Assembly: GCF_037325665.1 (NCBI RefSeq)
Contig: NC_090253.1
Span: 15,822,158-15,886,157 of the forward strand
DNA: 64,000 bases
Reading direction: 5' to 3'
Origin: Littorina saxatilis
Lineage: Eukaryota > Mollusca > Gastropoda > Littorinimorpha > Littorinidae
The translations under genes and the position numbers were made by a program. Under the pieces are notes generated by a model. That model saw only the letters and a program-made list of their open reading frames with translations. It made no database searches and was not told the DNA's origin. Below, piece by piece: positions 24,582 to 35,661 of the stretch; position 1 is the stretch's first letter, and each line of letters begins with the position of its first letter.

Positions 24582-25134
24582 TCACAATTTTTTTTATGCA
24601 TTCTGCATAACAATCCTGAAGATCGGGTTCCTATTTGACCTGTATTAAAGGCTGACATAGTCCTATTTAATTAGTTTAATTACTTCCAGGGCTTTTCCCA
24701 TCGTTGCGGGGATGTATAAATTAAGCTTCCTGCAAAGTTTTAGGTTTGAAGTCCTTACCAATTACGAGAAATAATTAATTCTTTATTGCATTGTTTAGCA
24801 ACAGTTCTCCAGGACTTGGGCTATTTTTAGACCGTTGACGTCACTTCGTGACGTTTCGTAAACCAAAGATGGCGTTTGAGACTGTTCTGTTTACATTTGA
24901 CACTATCAACACCACTTTGCAATACTGAAATAATATGTCATTCATAACATTAATAAGGCATTTAGTAAAGTTACAAGTAACTTCGTTAAGCAGTACCCAA
25001 CAAAATGTAACTAAAAAATAAGATTTTGTACTTCTGTAATAGTTTGATTTTTAACTTTGAGAGTTCAAATTAGATTCCAAGTTTTGGCGCTTTTGTAAAA
25101 ATAAAGAGAGTGAGCAAAAGGCAGAGAGCAGGCG

Positions 25135-25138
<4 letters not shown>
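24582..25138. other. Duplicated spacer without a gene
   Basis: Shared with units 2 and 3 (from about 42150 and 59673). No coding evidence. Confidence 0.45.
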
Positions 25139-25181
<43 letters not shown>

Positions 25182-25216
25182 CAGAGAGACAGAGAGACAG
25201 AGAGAGAGAGAGAGAG
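25139..25216. repeat. (GA)n/(GACA)n microsatellite, unit 1
   Basis: The orthologous tract is much longer and purer in unit 2 (42703-42829) and also present in unit 3 (60211-60292). Confidence 0.95.
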
Positions 25217-25747
25217 ATGGCCAAAGGGAAATAATTCAACATTACAACGGCCTCGGCACATATTTATCTCCCTTGCGCTTATTGTCTCATATATGGCCAC
25301 TTGTCTGCCTTGGGAGTCGGCGTAATATCACTGTGTTAATTTTGAAACAAAACCACAGCAGACATAGTTCATAATTCATTAAAGACAAAACAGAGACATT
25401 GTGTCGGCTATGGTCGGCGAAGTTGGTCACAATTTTACAAAATGTACATTTTAATTTTAATTGATTTAATTTTACTACTTGTTACCCCCAATTTATAACT
25501 CTATATTTCTGATTATGTTCAACAACATAATAACAATGTTAAAATATTACATTAAACATTAACCTTCATCGTGCTTCGTGGGTCGTGGACGACCCAGAGC
25601 CTTACAAAATTGTCTTTATCTCTGAAACTCTTTCGAGTTTTTAAATGAGACTTCATGTAATTTCCAATCACCATACGCACTTCCCATTGCCCAACTTTTA
25701 AAAGATTGTCTTTGTAAAAAAAACACATAAACGATGACGTAATTTGA
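25217..25747. other. Duplicated spacer without a gene
   Basis: Shared with units 2 and 3. Contains an isolated GGGTCGTGGACGACCC palindrome near 25578-25595. No coding evidence. Confidence 0.45.
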
Positions 25748-25975
25748 ACTACACAGTCCGGATGATGTGGGTCGTGGAATTACGTAAGGAATTTTACGTT
25801 GTTTATCCTTATTCGGATGGCGTGGGTCGTGTACGAACCATTCTCTGCAAAGAAGCGGCAAAACGTTTATCACTATTCGGATGGCATGGGTCGTGTACGA
25901 CCCATACTTTTTACGTTGAGTCCTTCTTTAAAAAGTATGGGTCGTACACGACCCACATCATCCGGACTGTGTAGT
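25748..25975. mobile_element. Inverted-repeat element with GGGTCGT...ACGACCC palindromes, unit 1
   Basis: Inverted arms of about 29 bp begin ACTACACAGTCCGGATGATG and end with the inverse. Between and within the arms are several near-palindromes of type GGGTCGTGTACGACCC spaced about 60 bp apart. It looks like a non-coding foldback or MITE-like element. Copies occupy the same place in units 2 and 3, just beyond the 3' end of each zinc-finger array. Confidence 0.65.
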
Positions 25976-26035
25976 CCAACGCGTGAACCGGTGAAAGTTA
26001 AACAGGTATTATCTTAAGGTTACAATAACATATGA

Positions 26036-27191
26036 TTGGAGTATGAACCTAGCATCACACTCTGTACATGCATTCTTTGCCACTCCTGTGTGTTAACAAT
26101 AACATGTGCCACTTCACACCACTAGACTGTAAACTGGAACGTGTGAACCTAGCATCACCCTCTGTAATTGCATACTTTTTTCACTCCTGAATGTACAAAC
26201 ATGTGCCGCTTAACATCACTAGACCGTGTCAACCTAGCACCCCACTCTGTACAGTACGTCCATACTTTTTACTCCTGTTTTTGTTCAACATAGTTATGTC
26301 GCCTCAAAGCTCCTAACTGTGTAAACATAGCATCACACTCTGTACATGAATTCATTTTCACTTCTGTGTGTGTATCACTAACAATAAAACCCAAGCATCA
26401 CACTCTGCACATTCATACTGTTAGTGTTTACATGTGCCGCTTCACACTACAGGATCATGGAACGTGAGTCCCAAGCACCACACTCAGTACACTCATACTT
26501 CTCACTCCTGAATGTGTTAACATGTGTTGTTCCACATCACTAGACTTTGGGAAACTAGCACAACATTCTGTAAATGAATACTTTTTCAATCCTGTGCATT
26601 TTAACATGCGTTGCTTCATATGACTAGACTGTGTAAACATAGAATCACACTCTGTACATGCATACTTTTTCACTCCTGTGTACGTTAACATGTGTTCCTT
26701 CATTTGATTAAAACGAGTAAACCTGGAATCTCACTCTGTACATGCATACGTTTTTACTCCTGTGTGTGTGTTAACACGTGTTCCTTCATTTGACCATACC
26801 TTACGAACCTAGCATTACACTCTGTACATTCATACTTTTTAACTCCTGTGTGCGTTAACATGTGTTGCTTCATATGACTAGACCGTGCAAACCTAGAATC
26901 ACACTCTGTACATGTATGCATAATTTTTTACTCCTGTGTGAATTAACATGTGTTGCTTCCTATGACTAGACCGTGTAAACCTAGAATCACACTCTGTACA
27001 TGCATACTTTTTCAATCCTGTGTGTATTAACATGTGTTCCTTCATTTGACCAGACCTTGCGAACCTAGCATTACACTCTGTACATGCATACCTTTTCACT
27101 CCTGTGTGTGTTAACATGTGTTGTTTCAACGCATGAGATAGTGCGAACCTAGCATCACACTCTGTACAAGCATACTTTTCCACTCCTGTGT
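26036..27191 (-). pseudogene. Degenerate 3' zinc fingers of the unit 1 gene
   Basis: Minus-strand remains of at least a dozen C2H2 fingers, cut off from the main exon by a LINE at 27192. Three good fingers (about 26935-27183) are followed by a frameshift from a 4-bp expansion near 26912 (CATGTATGCATAA against CATGCATAA in sister copies). Further along, many fingers have lost a Cys or His, and TGA replaces the second Cys codon of one finger, a change shared by all three units. The most 3' fingers (26036-26450) are very decayed. This is host-gene decay, not a separate gene. Confidence 0.75.
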
Positions 27192-27215
27192 CTTCTTCTT
27201 CTTTTCAATCGCCGA

Positions 27216-27965
27216 TCACACTTGGAGTCCAGATCTTGAGATATAATTAGTGGTCCTCTGCAGCGCAGCCACTGGCCCGTACAGCTTGTTGTGCAGGGGC
27301 TCCGGCAATGGCCAGATTTCCTCTCTCAGCACCTGGTGGTTCCTGCAGTCTCGTAGGATGTGGGTCGTGTCCTGCTCTGCTTCTCCACAAGGACACATGG
27401 GGGAGGGCACAACATGCAGCTTCTTGTGGAGATGCTGGTTAAGTCTGTTGTGTCCCGTTCTCAGGCGGAAGATGACCACCTGCTGTGGTCTGGATAGCAG
27501 GTGGTAGCTGTCCTGTGGCTGGGGCGTCCTGTGCAGAGACTTAATGATGGTCTTCATCTCTGTCAGGCTCACAGGGTTGTTCTCTTGCTCTTCTTCTGCA
27601 CCCAGCTTTGCCATCCTGTCCGCCTTTTCGTTTACTTGTACACCACAGTGGGAGGGGATCCATTGCAGTACTGTCCTCAGGCTCTTGATATTGTGTAGAG
27701 CGTGTTCCAGCTGAGGCAGTTTGCTACTGGTCATTGCTTGTAGTACTGACAGAGCGTCAGTCAGGAAGACCACCTGGTTGTCATGGTTGACTCTGTCGTT
27801 GATGGTGTATGCTGCATGGATCAGTGCTTGTACCTCAGCTCTGTAGTTTGTACAGTGGAGGCCTGTTGGTATAGCCTCTGCTTGCCGCTCTCCACTGGGG
27901 TACTGGACATACACCCCCGCTCCTCCATTTTTGACTGCCTCTGTGGCTGACCCATCAGTATACAC
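27216..27965 (-). pseudogene. LINE RNase H domain and C-terminal zinc knuckle
   Basis: 249 codons beginning at YTDGS. The four acidic RNase H residues are visible: D in YTDGS, E in YRAEVQAL, D in FLTDALS and D in NEKADRMAK, with IPSHCGV nearby. Near the C-terminus is a CPCGEAEQDTTHILRDC motif, the CCHC-like end common in Jockey- and I-group LINEs. It is in a different frame from the RT piece upstream. Confidence 0.88.
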
Positions 27966-28792
27966 CCGTATCCATGCTTCTTGTACCTTTCTTCAAGCAT
28001 GGCAAGAGTCAGGGCTTTTTTCGTCACATTGCTCTGCTCGTCCTTTGTTGTGAGGTAGGGGACACTGGTCTGTATGTCCAGGTTTCCTTGTCTGTCTTCC
28101 CTGGGTGGGGCGTCAAGGGAGAAAGATGGTGGCTCCACTAGCTCTGGCATCTCTGTCTGATGTTTCTTCTGCAAAGCCCTTGCCTCAAGAGCGAAGCTTG
28201 ATCTTTTCAGCCTGCCTAAGGACATCTTCTTGAGTCTGTCACTCATTGGATGGTCATGAGTGCACTGGTGCTTGGTGGCTTGTACCATTGTTTTGCAGTC
28301 TCGCCTTTTGCTCAGTGGAGGAATGCCAGTCACCTGTTCCATCTTCTGTATGGGTGTTGATTTCATTGCGCCCGTGATGATTCTCAGCGCTTGGTTCTGT
28401 ACTTTGTCTAGGGCCTGCTGGTGTGTCTTGGCTGCTGTTGCCCAAGAGCTTGATCCGTACTCGAGGTGCGGTCGTACAGTCCCCTGGTAGACTGATTTCA
28501 GGATCTTCTCGTTTGCACCCCAGTGTGATCCTGCCAGCTTCCGCATGTTTAGTTTTCTCCTGGCCTTTCCCTCTGCATTCATGATGTGTTGTTTCCAGGT
28601 CATGCGCTTGTCATAGGTGACCTTCAGGTATGTTTGCTGGTCTTCAAATTTCAGGGGTGTGTCACCCAAGGTCAGTTTGCCAGGTGTCGCTTTGGCAGAG
28701 AGTGTGAAGAGAGTGGCAGTGGTCTTCTCCCTGTTGATGGTCACACACCAGTCTTCCGCCCACGGTGCAACCTTTTCTAGGGCAAGTTGCAT
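27821..28792 (-). pseudogene. LINE reverse transcriptase C-terminal region
   Basis: 323 codons with the motif WAEDWCVTINREKTTATLF typical of the region after the RT palm, then a Trp-containing WKQHI and EYGSSSW region. The RT palm with the catalytic Asp pair is missing, so it cannot be active. The frame runs past the point where the RNase H frame takes over near 27970, indicating one frameshift between the two parts. Confidence 0.85.
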
Positions 28793-31007
28793 CCTGTAGG
28801 TTGCTGTGGTTGCATACTCTTACGAGCACCAGAGTGTATTGACATGTGTCGGTTCAACGCACAAGATTGTGCGAACCTAGCATCACACTCTGTACAAGCA
28901 AACTTTTTCACTCCTGTGTGTATTAACATGTGTCGGTTCAACGAATGAGATCGTGTGAACCTAGCATCACACTCTGTACAAGCATACGTTTTCACTCCTG
29001 TGTGTATTAACATGTGTTGGTTCAACGCATGAGATTGTGCGAACCTAGCATCACACTCTGTACATGCATAATTTTTTACTCCTGTGTGTATCAACATGTG
29101 TCGGTTCAACGCATGAGATTGTGTAAACCTAGCATCACACTCTGTACAAGCATACTTTTTCACTCCTGTGTGTATTAACATGTGTCGGTTCAACGAATGA
29201 GATCGTGCGAACCTAGCATCACACTCTGTACAAGCATACTTTTTCACTCCTGTGTGTATTAACATGTGTTGGTTCAACACATGAGATTGTGTGAACCTAG
29301 CATCACACTCTGTACATGCATAATTTTTTACTCCTGTGTGAGTTAACATATGTTGCTTCCTATGACTAGACCGTGTAAACCTAGAATCACACTCTGCACA
29401 TGCATACTTTTTCACTCCTGTGTGTATTAACATGTGCCGATTCAAATCACCAGAACTTGTGAACCTAGAATCACATTCTGTACATGCATAATTTTTTACT
29501 CCTGTGTGAGTTAACATATGTTGCTTCCTATGACTAGACCGTGTAAACCTAGAATCACACTCTGTACATGCATACTTTTTCACTCCTGTGTGTGTTAACA
29601 TGTGCCGATTCACATCACGAGAAGTTGTGAACCTAGAATCACATTCTGTACATGCATAATTTTTCACTCCTGTGTGTGTTAACATGTGTTGGTTCAACGC
29701 ACGAGACAGTGCGAACCTAGCATCACACTCTGTACAAGCATACTTTTTCACTCCTGTGTGTATCAACATGTGACGGTTCAACGCATGAGATTGTGCGAAC
29801 CTAGCATCACACTCTGTACATGCATAATTTTTTACTCCTGTGTGAGTTAACATATGTTGCTTCCTATGACTAGACCGTGTAAACCTAGAATCACACTCTG
29901 TACATGCATACTTTTTCACTCCTGTGTGTATTAACATGTGCCGATTCAAATCACCAGAACTTGTGAACCTAGAATCACATTCTGTACATGCATAATTTTT
30001 TACTCCTGTGTGAGTTAACATATGTTGCTTCCTATGACTAGACCGTGTAAACCTAGAATCACACTCTGTACATGCATACTTTTTCACTCCTGTGTGTGTT
30101 AACATGTGCCGCTTCACATCACCAGAAGTTGTGAACCTAGAATCACATTCTGTACATGCATAATTTTTCACTCCTGTGTGTGTTAACATGTGTTGGTTCA
30201 ACGCATGAGATAGTGCGAACCTAGCATCACACTCTGAACAAGCATACTTTTTCACTCCTGTGTGTATTAACATGTGTTGGTTCAACACATGAGATTGTGC
30301 GAACCTAGCATCACACTCTGTACAAGCATACTTTTTCACTCCTATGTGTGTTAACATGTGTTCCTTTAAATTTTCAGACAGTGTGAACTGAAACCCACAT
30401 TCTGTACAAGCATAGTTTTTCTCTCCAGTATGAGTTACAATGGGTTGCTTGAAATGTCCAGGCTGTGTAGGTTTAGCACCACACTCTGTAAATTCATGGT
30501 TTTTTGCTGTCGGGCTTGATTTCATGCTTCGTATCGGGCTTGATATCATGCTTCGTATCAGATGAAAAGAGTATTTGACCCCACCACTACATTCAGTACT
30601 TGCATGTTCCTTTTGTTTCAGCAAGGTATCATACTCAGTATTTGAATGTTCCTTTTGTTTCAACCAGGTATCACACTCAGTACTGGATTGTACCTCTTGT
30701 TTCAGCCAGGTATCACGCTCAGTACTGGATTGTACCTCTTGTTTCAGCCAGGTATCACACTCAGTACTGGATTGTACCTCTTGTTTCAGCCAGGTATCAC
30801 ACTCAGTACTGGATTGTACCTCTTGTTTCAGCCAGGTATCACACTCAGTACTGGATTGTACCTCTGGTTTCAGCCAGTACTCAGTACTTGCATGTTCCTC
30901 TTGTTTTAGCCAGGTATCACTGTGGGCGCTGTCTGCATCTTGTCCTTCCAATGGTACTGTAGGCATGGTAGCTGCGTTGTCTGTGGCAACAACCCCTCTA
31001 ATTGGAA
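28777..31007 (-). CDS. C2H2 zinc-finger protein, exon 2 (unit 1), 19 fingers
   Basis: Probable nuclear DNA-binding protein. The exon starts at 31007 behind the acceptor TTTCATTTCCCAG and joins exon 1 (33174-33309) in phase: the split codon is G + TT. After about 30 residues come eight 14-residue repeats of type DTWLKQEVQSSTEC (30589-30918), a linker with a decayed finger (first Cys replaced by Phe), then 19 fingers with spacing C-X2-C-X12-H-X3-H and linker TGVKKYAC instead of TGEKPYKC. The first finger (GFQFTLSENLKE) is shared by all units. Finger 19 is complete; the last 16 or so residues and the TAG stop come from the LINE. Spliced product about 790 residues. No KRAB, BTB or ZAD domain seen. 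It may still make protein; expression is unknown. Confidence 0.82.
30589..30918 (-). repeat. Coding 42-bp minisatellite, 8 copies (unit 1)
   Basis: Eight in-frame repeats encode a 14-residue unit (one is 12 residues). Six contain LKQE or LKPE, matching the SUMO acceptor consensus psi-K-x-E; the two nearest the fingers have LKQK instead. The array has 13 copies in unit 2 and about 12 or more in unit 3. Confidence 0.9.
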
Positions 31008-31200
31008 CTGGGAAATGAAAGCAAAAGCAAGTCATATAATATGCTGATTATGATCCGATAATAGCATCAACTTTTCCTCACGTTTCCTGCTTGCAAATTA
31101 AACATACCAGAAAGCAGGAGCAGGCAATTTCAAAAGCAGCACTCAGTAAAGTTTAAACTGTGTCAAGTTCCTGACTCACCGCCCCTGCTAGCAACCTCAA

Positions 31201-31290
31201 TAATTATATTGGTCAGCCAGTCCTTTCTGTGGCTATTGATATTGAACAATTATATTGGTCAGCCAGTCCTTTCTGTGTCTATTTACCCCT
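31201..31290. repeat. 46-bp minisatellite, about 2 copies (unit 1)
   Basis: Repeats containing GGTCAGCCAGTCCTTTCTGT. Unit 2 has five copies at the same place (46801-47030). Confidence 0.85.
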
Positions 31291-31378
31291 CTCCACACCT
31301 CCTTCAAACGATGGGAGGTGCAGACCTGTGCACACTCAAAACGCTCATCAGTAGAAAACAAACCAAATTTCAGTAGTT

Positions 31379-31567
31379 TTTAAAATGTTTCAGACTTAGT
31401 AAGCTGTAATGACAGTTCAAGAAATAATTTGCATTGGTCTCCTTCCCTGGATTTTACGATCTCCGGGTTGTCTTGAGAATAACTGGACTACCAGCACTGT
31501 TGTGCTGTTTTCTTCTTTGGTGACAGAGCTGGTGTCTCCTCTTCACTATCTGAATCTCGCACTCTTT
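31379..31567 (-). pseudogene. Conserved frame fragment with SDSEEE motif (unit 1)
   Basis: Aligned with 47119-47301, this minus-strand stretch reads RDSDSEEETPALSPKKKTAQ and ends in SETF and a stop. In unit 1 one Lys codon is TAG, so the frame is broken. I do not recognise the family. The upstream side is cut by a family A element in both units, so it could be the last exon of a lost gene or the end of a transposon protein. Confidence 0.35.
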
Positions 31568-31569
31568 TG

Positions 31570-31632
31570 ACATTTAGTCAAGTTTTGACTAAATGTTTTA
31601 ACGTAGAGGGGGGAATCGAGACGAGGGTTGTG

Positions 31633-31685
<53 letters not shown>

Positions 31686-32466
31686 TGTGTGTGTCTGTGT
31701 GTAGAGCAATTCAGACTAAACTACTGGACCGATCTTTATGAAATTTGACATGAGAGTTCCTGGGTATGATATCCCCAGACGTTTTTTTTCATTTTTTTGA
31801 TAAATGTCTTTGACGACGTCATATCCGGCTTTTCGTGAAAGTTGAGGCGGCACTGTCACGCACTCATTTTTCAACCAAATTGGTTGAAATTTTGGTCAAG
31901 TAATCTTCGACAAGGCCCGGACTTAGGTATTGCATTTCAGTTTGGTGGCTTAAAAATTAATTAATGACTTTGGTCATTAAAATTCTGAAAATTGTAAAAA
32001 AAATATCTTTTTTTTATAAAACGATCCAAATTTACGTTCATCTTATTCTTCATCATTTTCTGATTCCAAAAACATATAAATATGTTATATTTGGATTAAA
32101 AACAAGCTCTGAAAATTAAAAGTATAAAAATTATTATCAAAATTAAATTTTCAAAATCAATTTAAAAACACTTTCATCTTATTCCTTGTCGGTTCCTGAT
32201 TCCAAAAACATATAGATATATGTTTGGAATAAAAACACGCTCAGAAAGTTCAAACGAACAGAGGTACAGAAAAGCGTACTATCCTTCTCAGCGCAACTAC
32301 TACCCAGCTCTTCTTGTCAATTTCACTGCCTTTGCCATGAGCGGGGGACTGACGATGCTACAAGGATACGGTCTTGCTGAAAAATTGCATTGCGTTCAGT
32401 TTCTTTCATTCTGTGAGTTCGACAGCTACTTGACTAAATGTTGTATTTTCGCCTTACACAACTTGT
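31570..32466 (-). mobile_element. Family A element, copy A7 (unit 1 intron)
   Basis: Minus-orientation copy with both ends, containing a long TG tract. It is orthologous to A8 at 47310-48212, so it inserted before the units split. Its CRE-like site has changed to CGACGTCA. Confidence 0.85.
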
Positions 32467-32667
32467 CTTGTTTTCTTTTTCCATGTTTCACTTCAATCAC
32501 AAGTTGCCAAGCAGACGCTGGACGAACTAAGTCTGAGAACAAAGACTCAATGCTGAGAACACGCGCGCTTCCGGTAAATCGTAAAATGTCTTTTCAGCGC
32601 AACGGCCAACTAATTGGTCAAAACATCTTAAAACAGAAAAAAAGTACAAAAACAATTTTTGTTGAGT

Positions 32668-32972
32668 TTGTTTGTTTGTTTGCTTAACACCCAGCTGACC
32701 ACGAAGGGCCATATCAGGGCGGTGCTGCTTTGACATATAACGTGCGCCACACACAAGACAGAAGTCGCAGCACAGGCTTCATGTCTCACCCAGTCACATT
32801 ATTCTGACACCGGACCAACCAGTCCTAGCACTAACCCCATAATGCCAGACGCCAGGCGGAGCAGCCACTAGATTGCCAATTTTAAAGTCTTAGGTATGAC
32901 CCGGCCGGGGTTCGAACCCACGACCTTCCGATCACGGGGCGGACGCCTTACCCCTACGCCAACCGTGCCCGC
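32668..32972 (-). mobile_element. tRNA-derived SINE with 13-bp target duplication (unit 1)
   Basis: Read on the minus strand: A box TGGCGTAGGGG, B box GGTTCGAACCC, a body, and the tail GTTAAGCAAACAAACAAAC. It is flanked by the 13-bp duplication ATTTTTGTTGAGT at 32655-32667 and 32973-32985. The orthologous copy in unit 2 is 48414-48714, so insertion predates the duplication. Confidence 0.93.
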
Positions 32973-33173
32973 ATTTTTGTTGAGTAAAACATTGGAATTT
33001 CGGAATTTTAATTAAAAATCCGTAGCACCGTAATCTGCATATAAAAATCAGAGAAATTAAGGAGAAACCGTAGATGTGCACAGGTCTGGAGGTGCCACCA
33101 AAGCCGACCCCCATCAACAACGTCAACCATTCCTCTTCCCCTCCCCCACCCCATGATATTTCATTGGCCTTAC

Positions 33174-33309
33174 CATATGCATGTGTTTCAGTGATGTCAC
33201 AACACTCTTCTGCGACATCAATTTCTATCTTGACATCTGAGAGTAGAGCTGTGTCTCCTTCCTCCATGCTGTTGGGAGAAGCCATGGGCCCTGACTGTTC
33301 ACTGTTCAA
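33174..33309 (-). CDS. Zinc-finger gene exon 1 (unit 1)
   Basis: Short acidic exon with three candidate in-frame starts (33309, 33285, 33267). The third, MEEGDTALLSDVKIEIDV, has A at -3 and G at +4 and fits a start context best. It ends THAY plus one base, followed by donor GTAAGG, and splices in phase to 31007. It contains VKIE, another psi-K-x-E SUMO-type site. Short acidic lead exons with such a motif are common in animal C2H2 proteins. Unit 2 has the same exon at 48916-49051. Confidence 0.7.
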
Positions 33310-33520
33310 GGCGCTGACTGTTCACTGTTCAAGGCGCTGACTGTTGTTCACTGTTCAAGGCGCTGACTGTTGTTCACTGTTCAAGGCGCTGACAATTCAT
33401 GATCGTTCACTATTCAACGCGCTGACAATTCCTGACTGTTCACGGCGCTACTGTTCACTGTTCAAGGTGTTGGCCAATGATAGCTGCTCTCTCTTCAAGG
33501 CGTTGCACTTGCAGGTCCAT
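33290..33520 (-). repeat. Irregular short repeats upstream of exon 1 (unit 1)
   Basis: Several copies of a motif around CACTGTTCAAGGCGCTGAC (plus strand), spaced about 23-35 bp. They lie in the 5' untranslated region or promoter of the zinc-finger gene. Unit 2 (49035-49240) has one repeat fewer. Confidence 0.7.
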
Positions 33521-33586
33521 AGCTGATCAGCTTTCAAAGCAATGCTGTGTAGAAAAAACGAAATTCAGTAATTTAAAGAAGCAGAG

Positions 33587-34276
<690 letters not shown>

Positions 34277-34856
34277 AGGCACAGTGCGCCTCCCGTAAAC
34301 CATCACAGATACTGTCAGGCTTTTACACACAGTACAAACACTCGTCCATTTGAACGCTCACCAAACGAGAACATCCTAGGTACCCTACGCAAAGAGCGAG
34401 CAATTTTCAAAGATTTAATTTTGCGGATTGTGTCGGAGACAATCGGACCGTGGTGCGTTTTGGCGCTAGACCTAACTTTTAAAATCTAAATAATAAAGAT
34501 TGACAGCTTGTTACACAAACATTCTTAAATCATAAAAGAATTCTTTTTTCATCAAGACAAGATCAGTAAAATTCGAAGGTTTGAAAGTTTGAAAAAAGAA
34601 ACACCCGGTAGCAGGGTCAATGAAGGTCGTGGTTCTCGTAGCAGACGACGGTTTATGTCTATCGCCAGTTCCTCTGAACAGTCAAAAGCCATCGCGAGAG
34701 TTCTTGAGAACCACAGCCGTTTGTTTCGTGCATAGTCAGAGGTACATAATAACATGCTATTGCAGATAAGCTCACAGCGAGTCGCATTCAAATTACTAAC
34801 TGACGACTGCATTGTGAAAAAGGGAAACTGGATCACACGGGTCCACGATGGCTAGG
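34277..34856. mobile_element. Truncated TTAA-flanked inverted-repeat element (unit 1)
   Basis: Begins TTAA then AGGCACAGTGCGCCTCCC and shares its interior with the complete element at 58880-59666. The opposite inverted repeat is missing. Orthologous to 50060-50639 in unit 2. Confidence 0.7.
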
Positions 34857-35579
34857 AGTGAGAAACTGAAATTTATATTCACTTTTGTGATCATATAACG
34901 CTTCAGCCTATACATCTTATAATACATTATAATGTATTAGATGTAAAATATTTACTACATGACTGTTTTTACCTAGTTGAAAAATATGCATTTTCATGAT
35001 TTTTGTAGCGTGTCACTGCCTGCCATCACGACTCACTTCACCCCTATCCCATATTACACGATTTGTGAAACAGTAAAAAGAGACAACAATTAAAAGAAAT
35101 AAACAGGTATACATAATCATTAATATTGTCTCCGGATGCCCGCATGGAGCTGTTGAAGTTCCAAGCTGCTTTGAGTCAATGAAGGCACCAACAGTGGCAA
35201 CACACAACATTCTTCAGCAACTCACAAACTCCCCATACCCGCCCGCAATAACCAATGGAAGCAGAAGCAGAGATACTGTAACAGAAGCACTGCGAAAGCA
35301 GCACACACAACCATATACTTCCACGAAAAGTGGTGGTCAAACCCCTCCTCAGTGAGGGGCCATGTGGCATCAATCTAGTCCACGCCTCTCGGAATTATCA
35401 ACAAGTAATAGGGGCGGCCGTGAATGTGTGAATGTTTATTCTGAAGACGGGGATTGGAAGTTGTCCGTCCTTTTTTCCTTCCTGTGTCTCGCCTGGCTCC
35501 AATTCTTATTTGCAAATGCATACATATATGTGCAAAAAGGAGAGATGTAATTTTTTTTTTTCTTACTTAGTTTGCTTAA

Positions 35580-35580
<1 letters not shown>
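34857..35580. other. Duplicated spacer without a gene
   Basis: Shared with unit 2 (50640-51365). A 65-codon minus frame (35176-35373) is identical in both units but has no domain I recognise. Confidence 0.4.

Positions 35581-35657
<77 letters not shown>
35581..35657. repeat. (TG)n microsatellite (unit 1)
   Basis: Pure TG, about 77 bp; shorter in unit 2 (51366-51412). Confidence 0.95.

Positions 35658-35661
<4 letters not shown>

Larger units (their letters stand above)
27192..28832 (-). mobile_element. 5'-truncated LINE (RNase H-bearing, Jockey/I group)
   Basis: A minus-strand insertion of about 1.64 kb inside the zinc-finger exon. It begins just past where the reverse-transcriptase YxDD motif would be (first recognisable residues ATTATYRMQLALEKV, about 28817 down) and keeps the thumb/connection region and an RNase H domain. 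The 3' end is a (GAA)n tail next to CGGCGATTGAAAAG. Units 2 and 3 lack it. Flanking target duplication is at most GTGT, as far as I can see. Confidence 0.9.
31008..33173 (-). other. Intron 1 of the unit 1 zinc-finger gene
   Basis: Bounded by donor GTAAGG at 33173 downward and acceptor CAG at 31010-31008. It contains a conserved frame fragment (31379-31567), a family A copy and a tRNA-derived SINE. The equivalent intron of unit 2 is 46608-48915. Confidence 0.6.

Noticed and set aside
26455-27183. A separate small zinc-finger gene downstream in unit 1
   Set aside because: Sister units show these fingers are continuous with the main array. They are cut off by a LINE and further broken.
30575-31018. 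Plus-strand repeat frames over the 42-bp minisatellite (also 45962-46618)
   Set aside because: Antisense shadow of the zinc-finger exon; 42 bp is divisible by three, so several frames stay open.
28777-31035. Translation start at 31035
   Set aside because: The codons before 31007 match a pyrimidine-rich intron end with CAG. Exon 1 splices in phase to 31007, so the Met at 31035 is probably intronic.
32668-32972. A tRNA gene
   Set aside because: A and B boxes are present, but the body continues into a SINE and ends in a repeat tail with target duplications.
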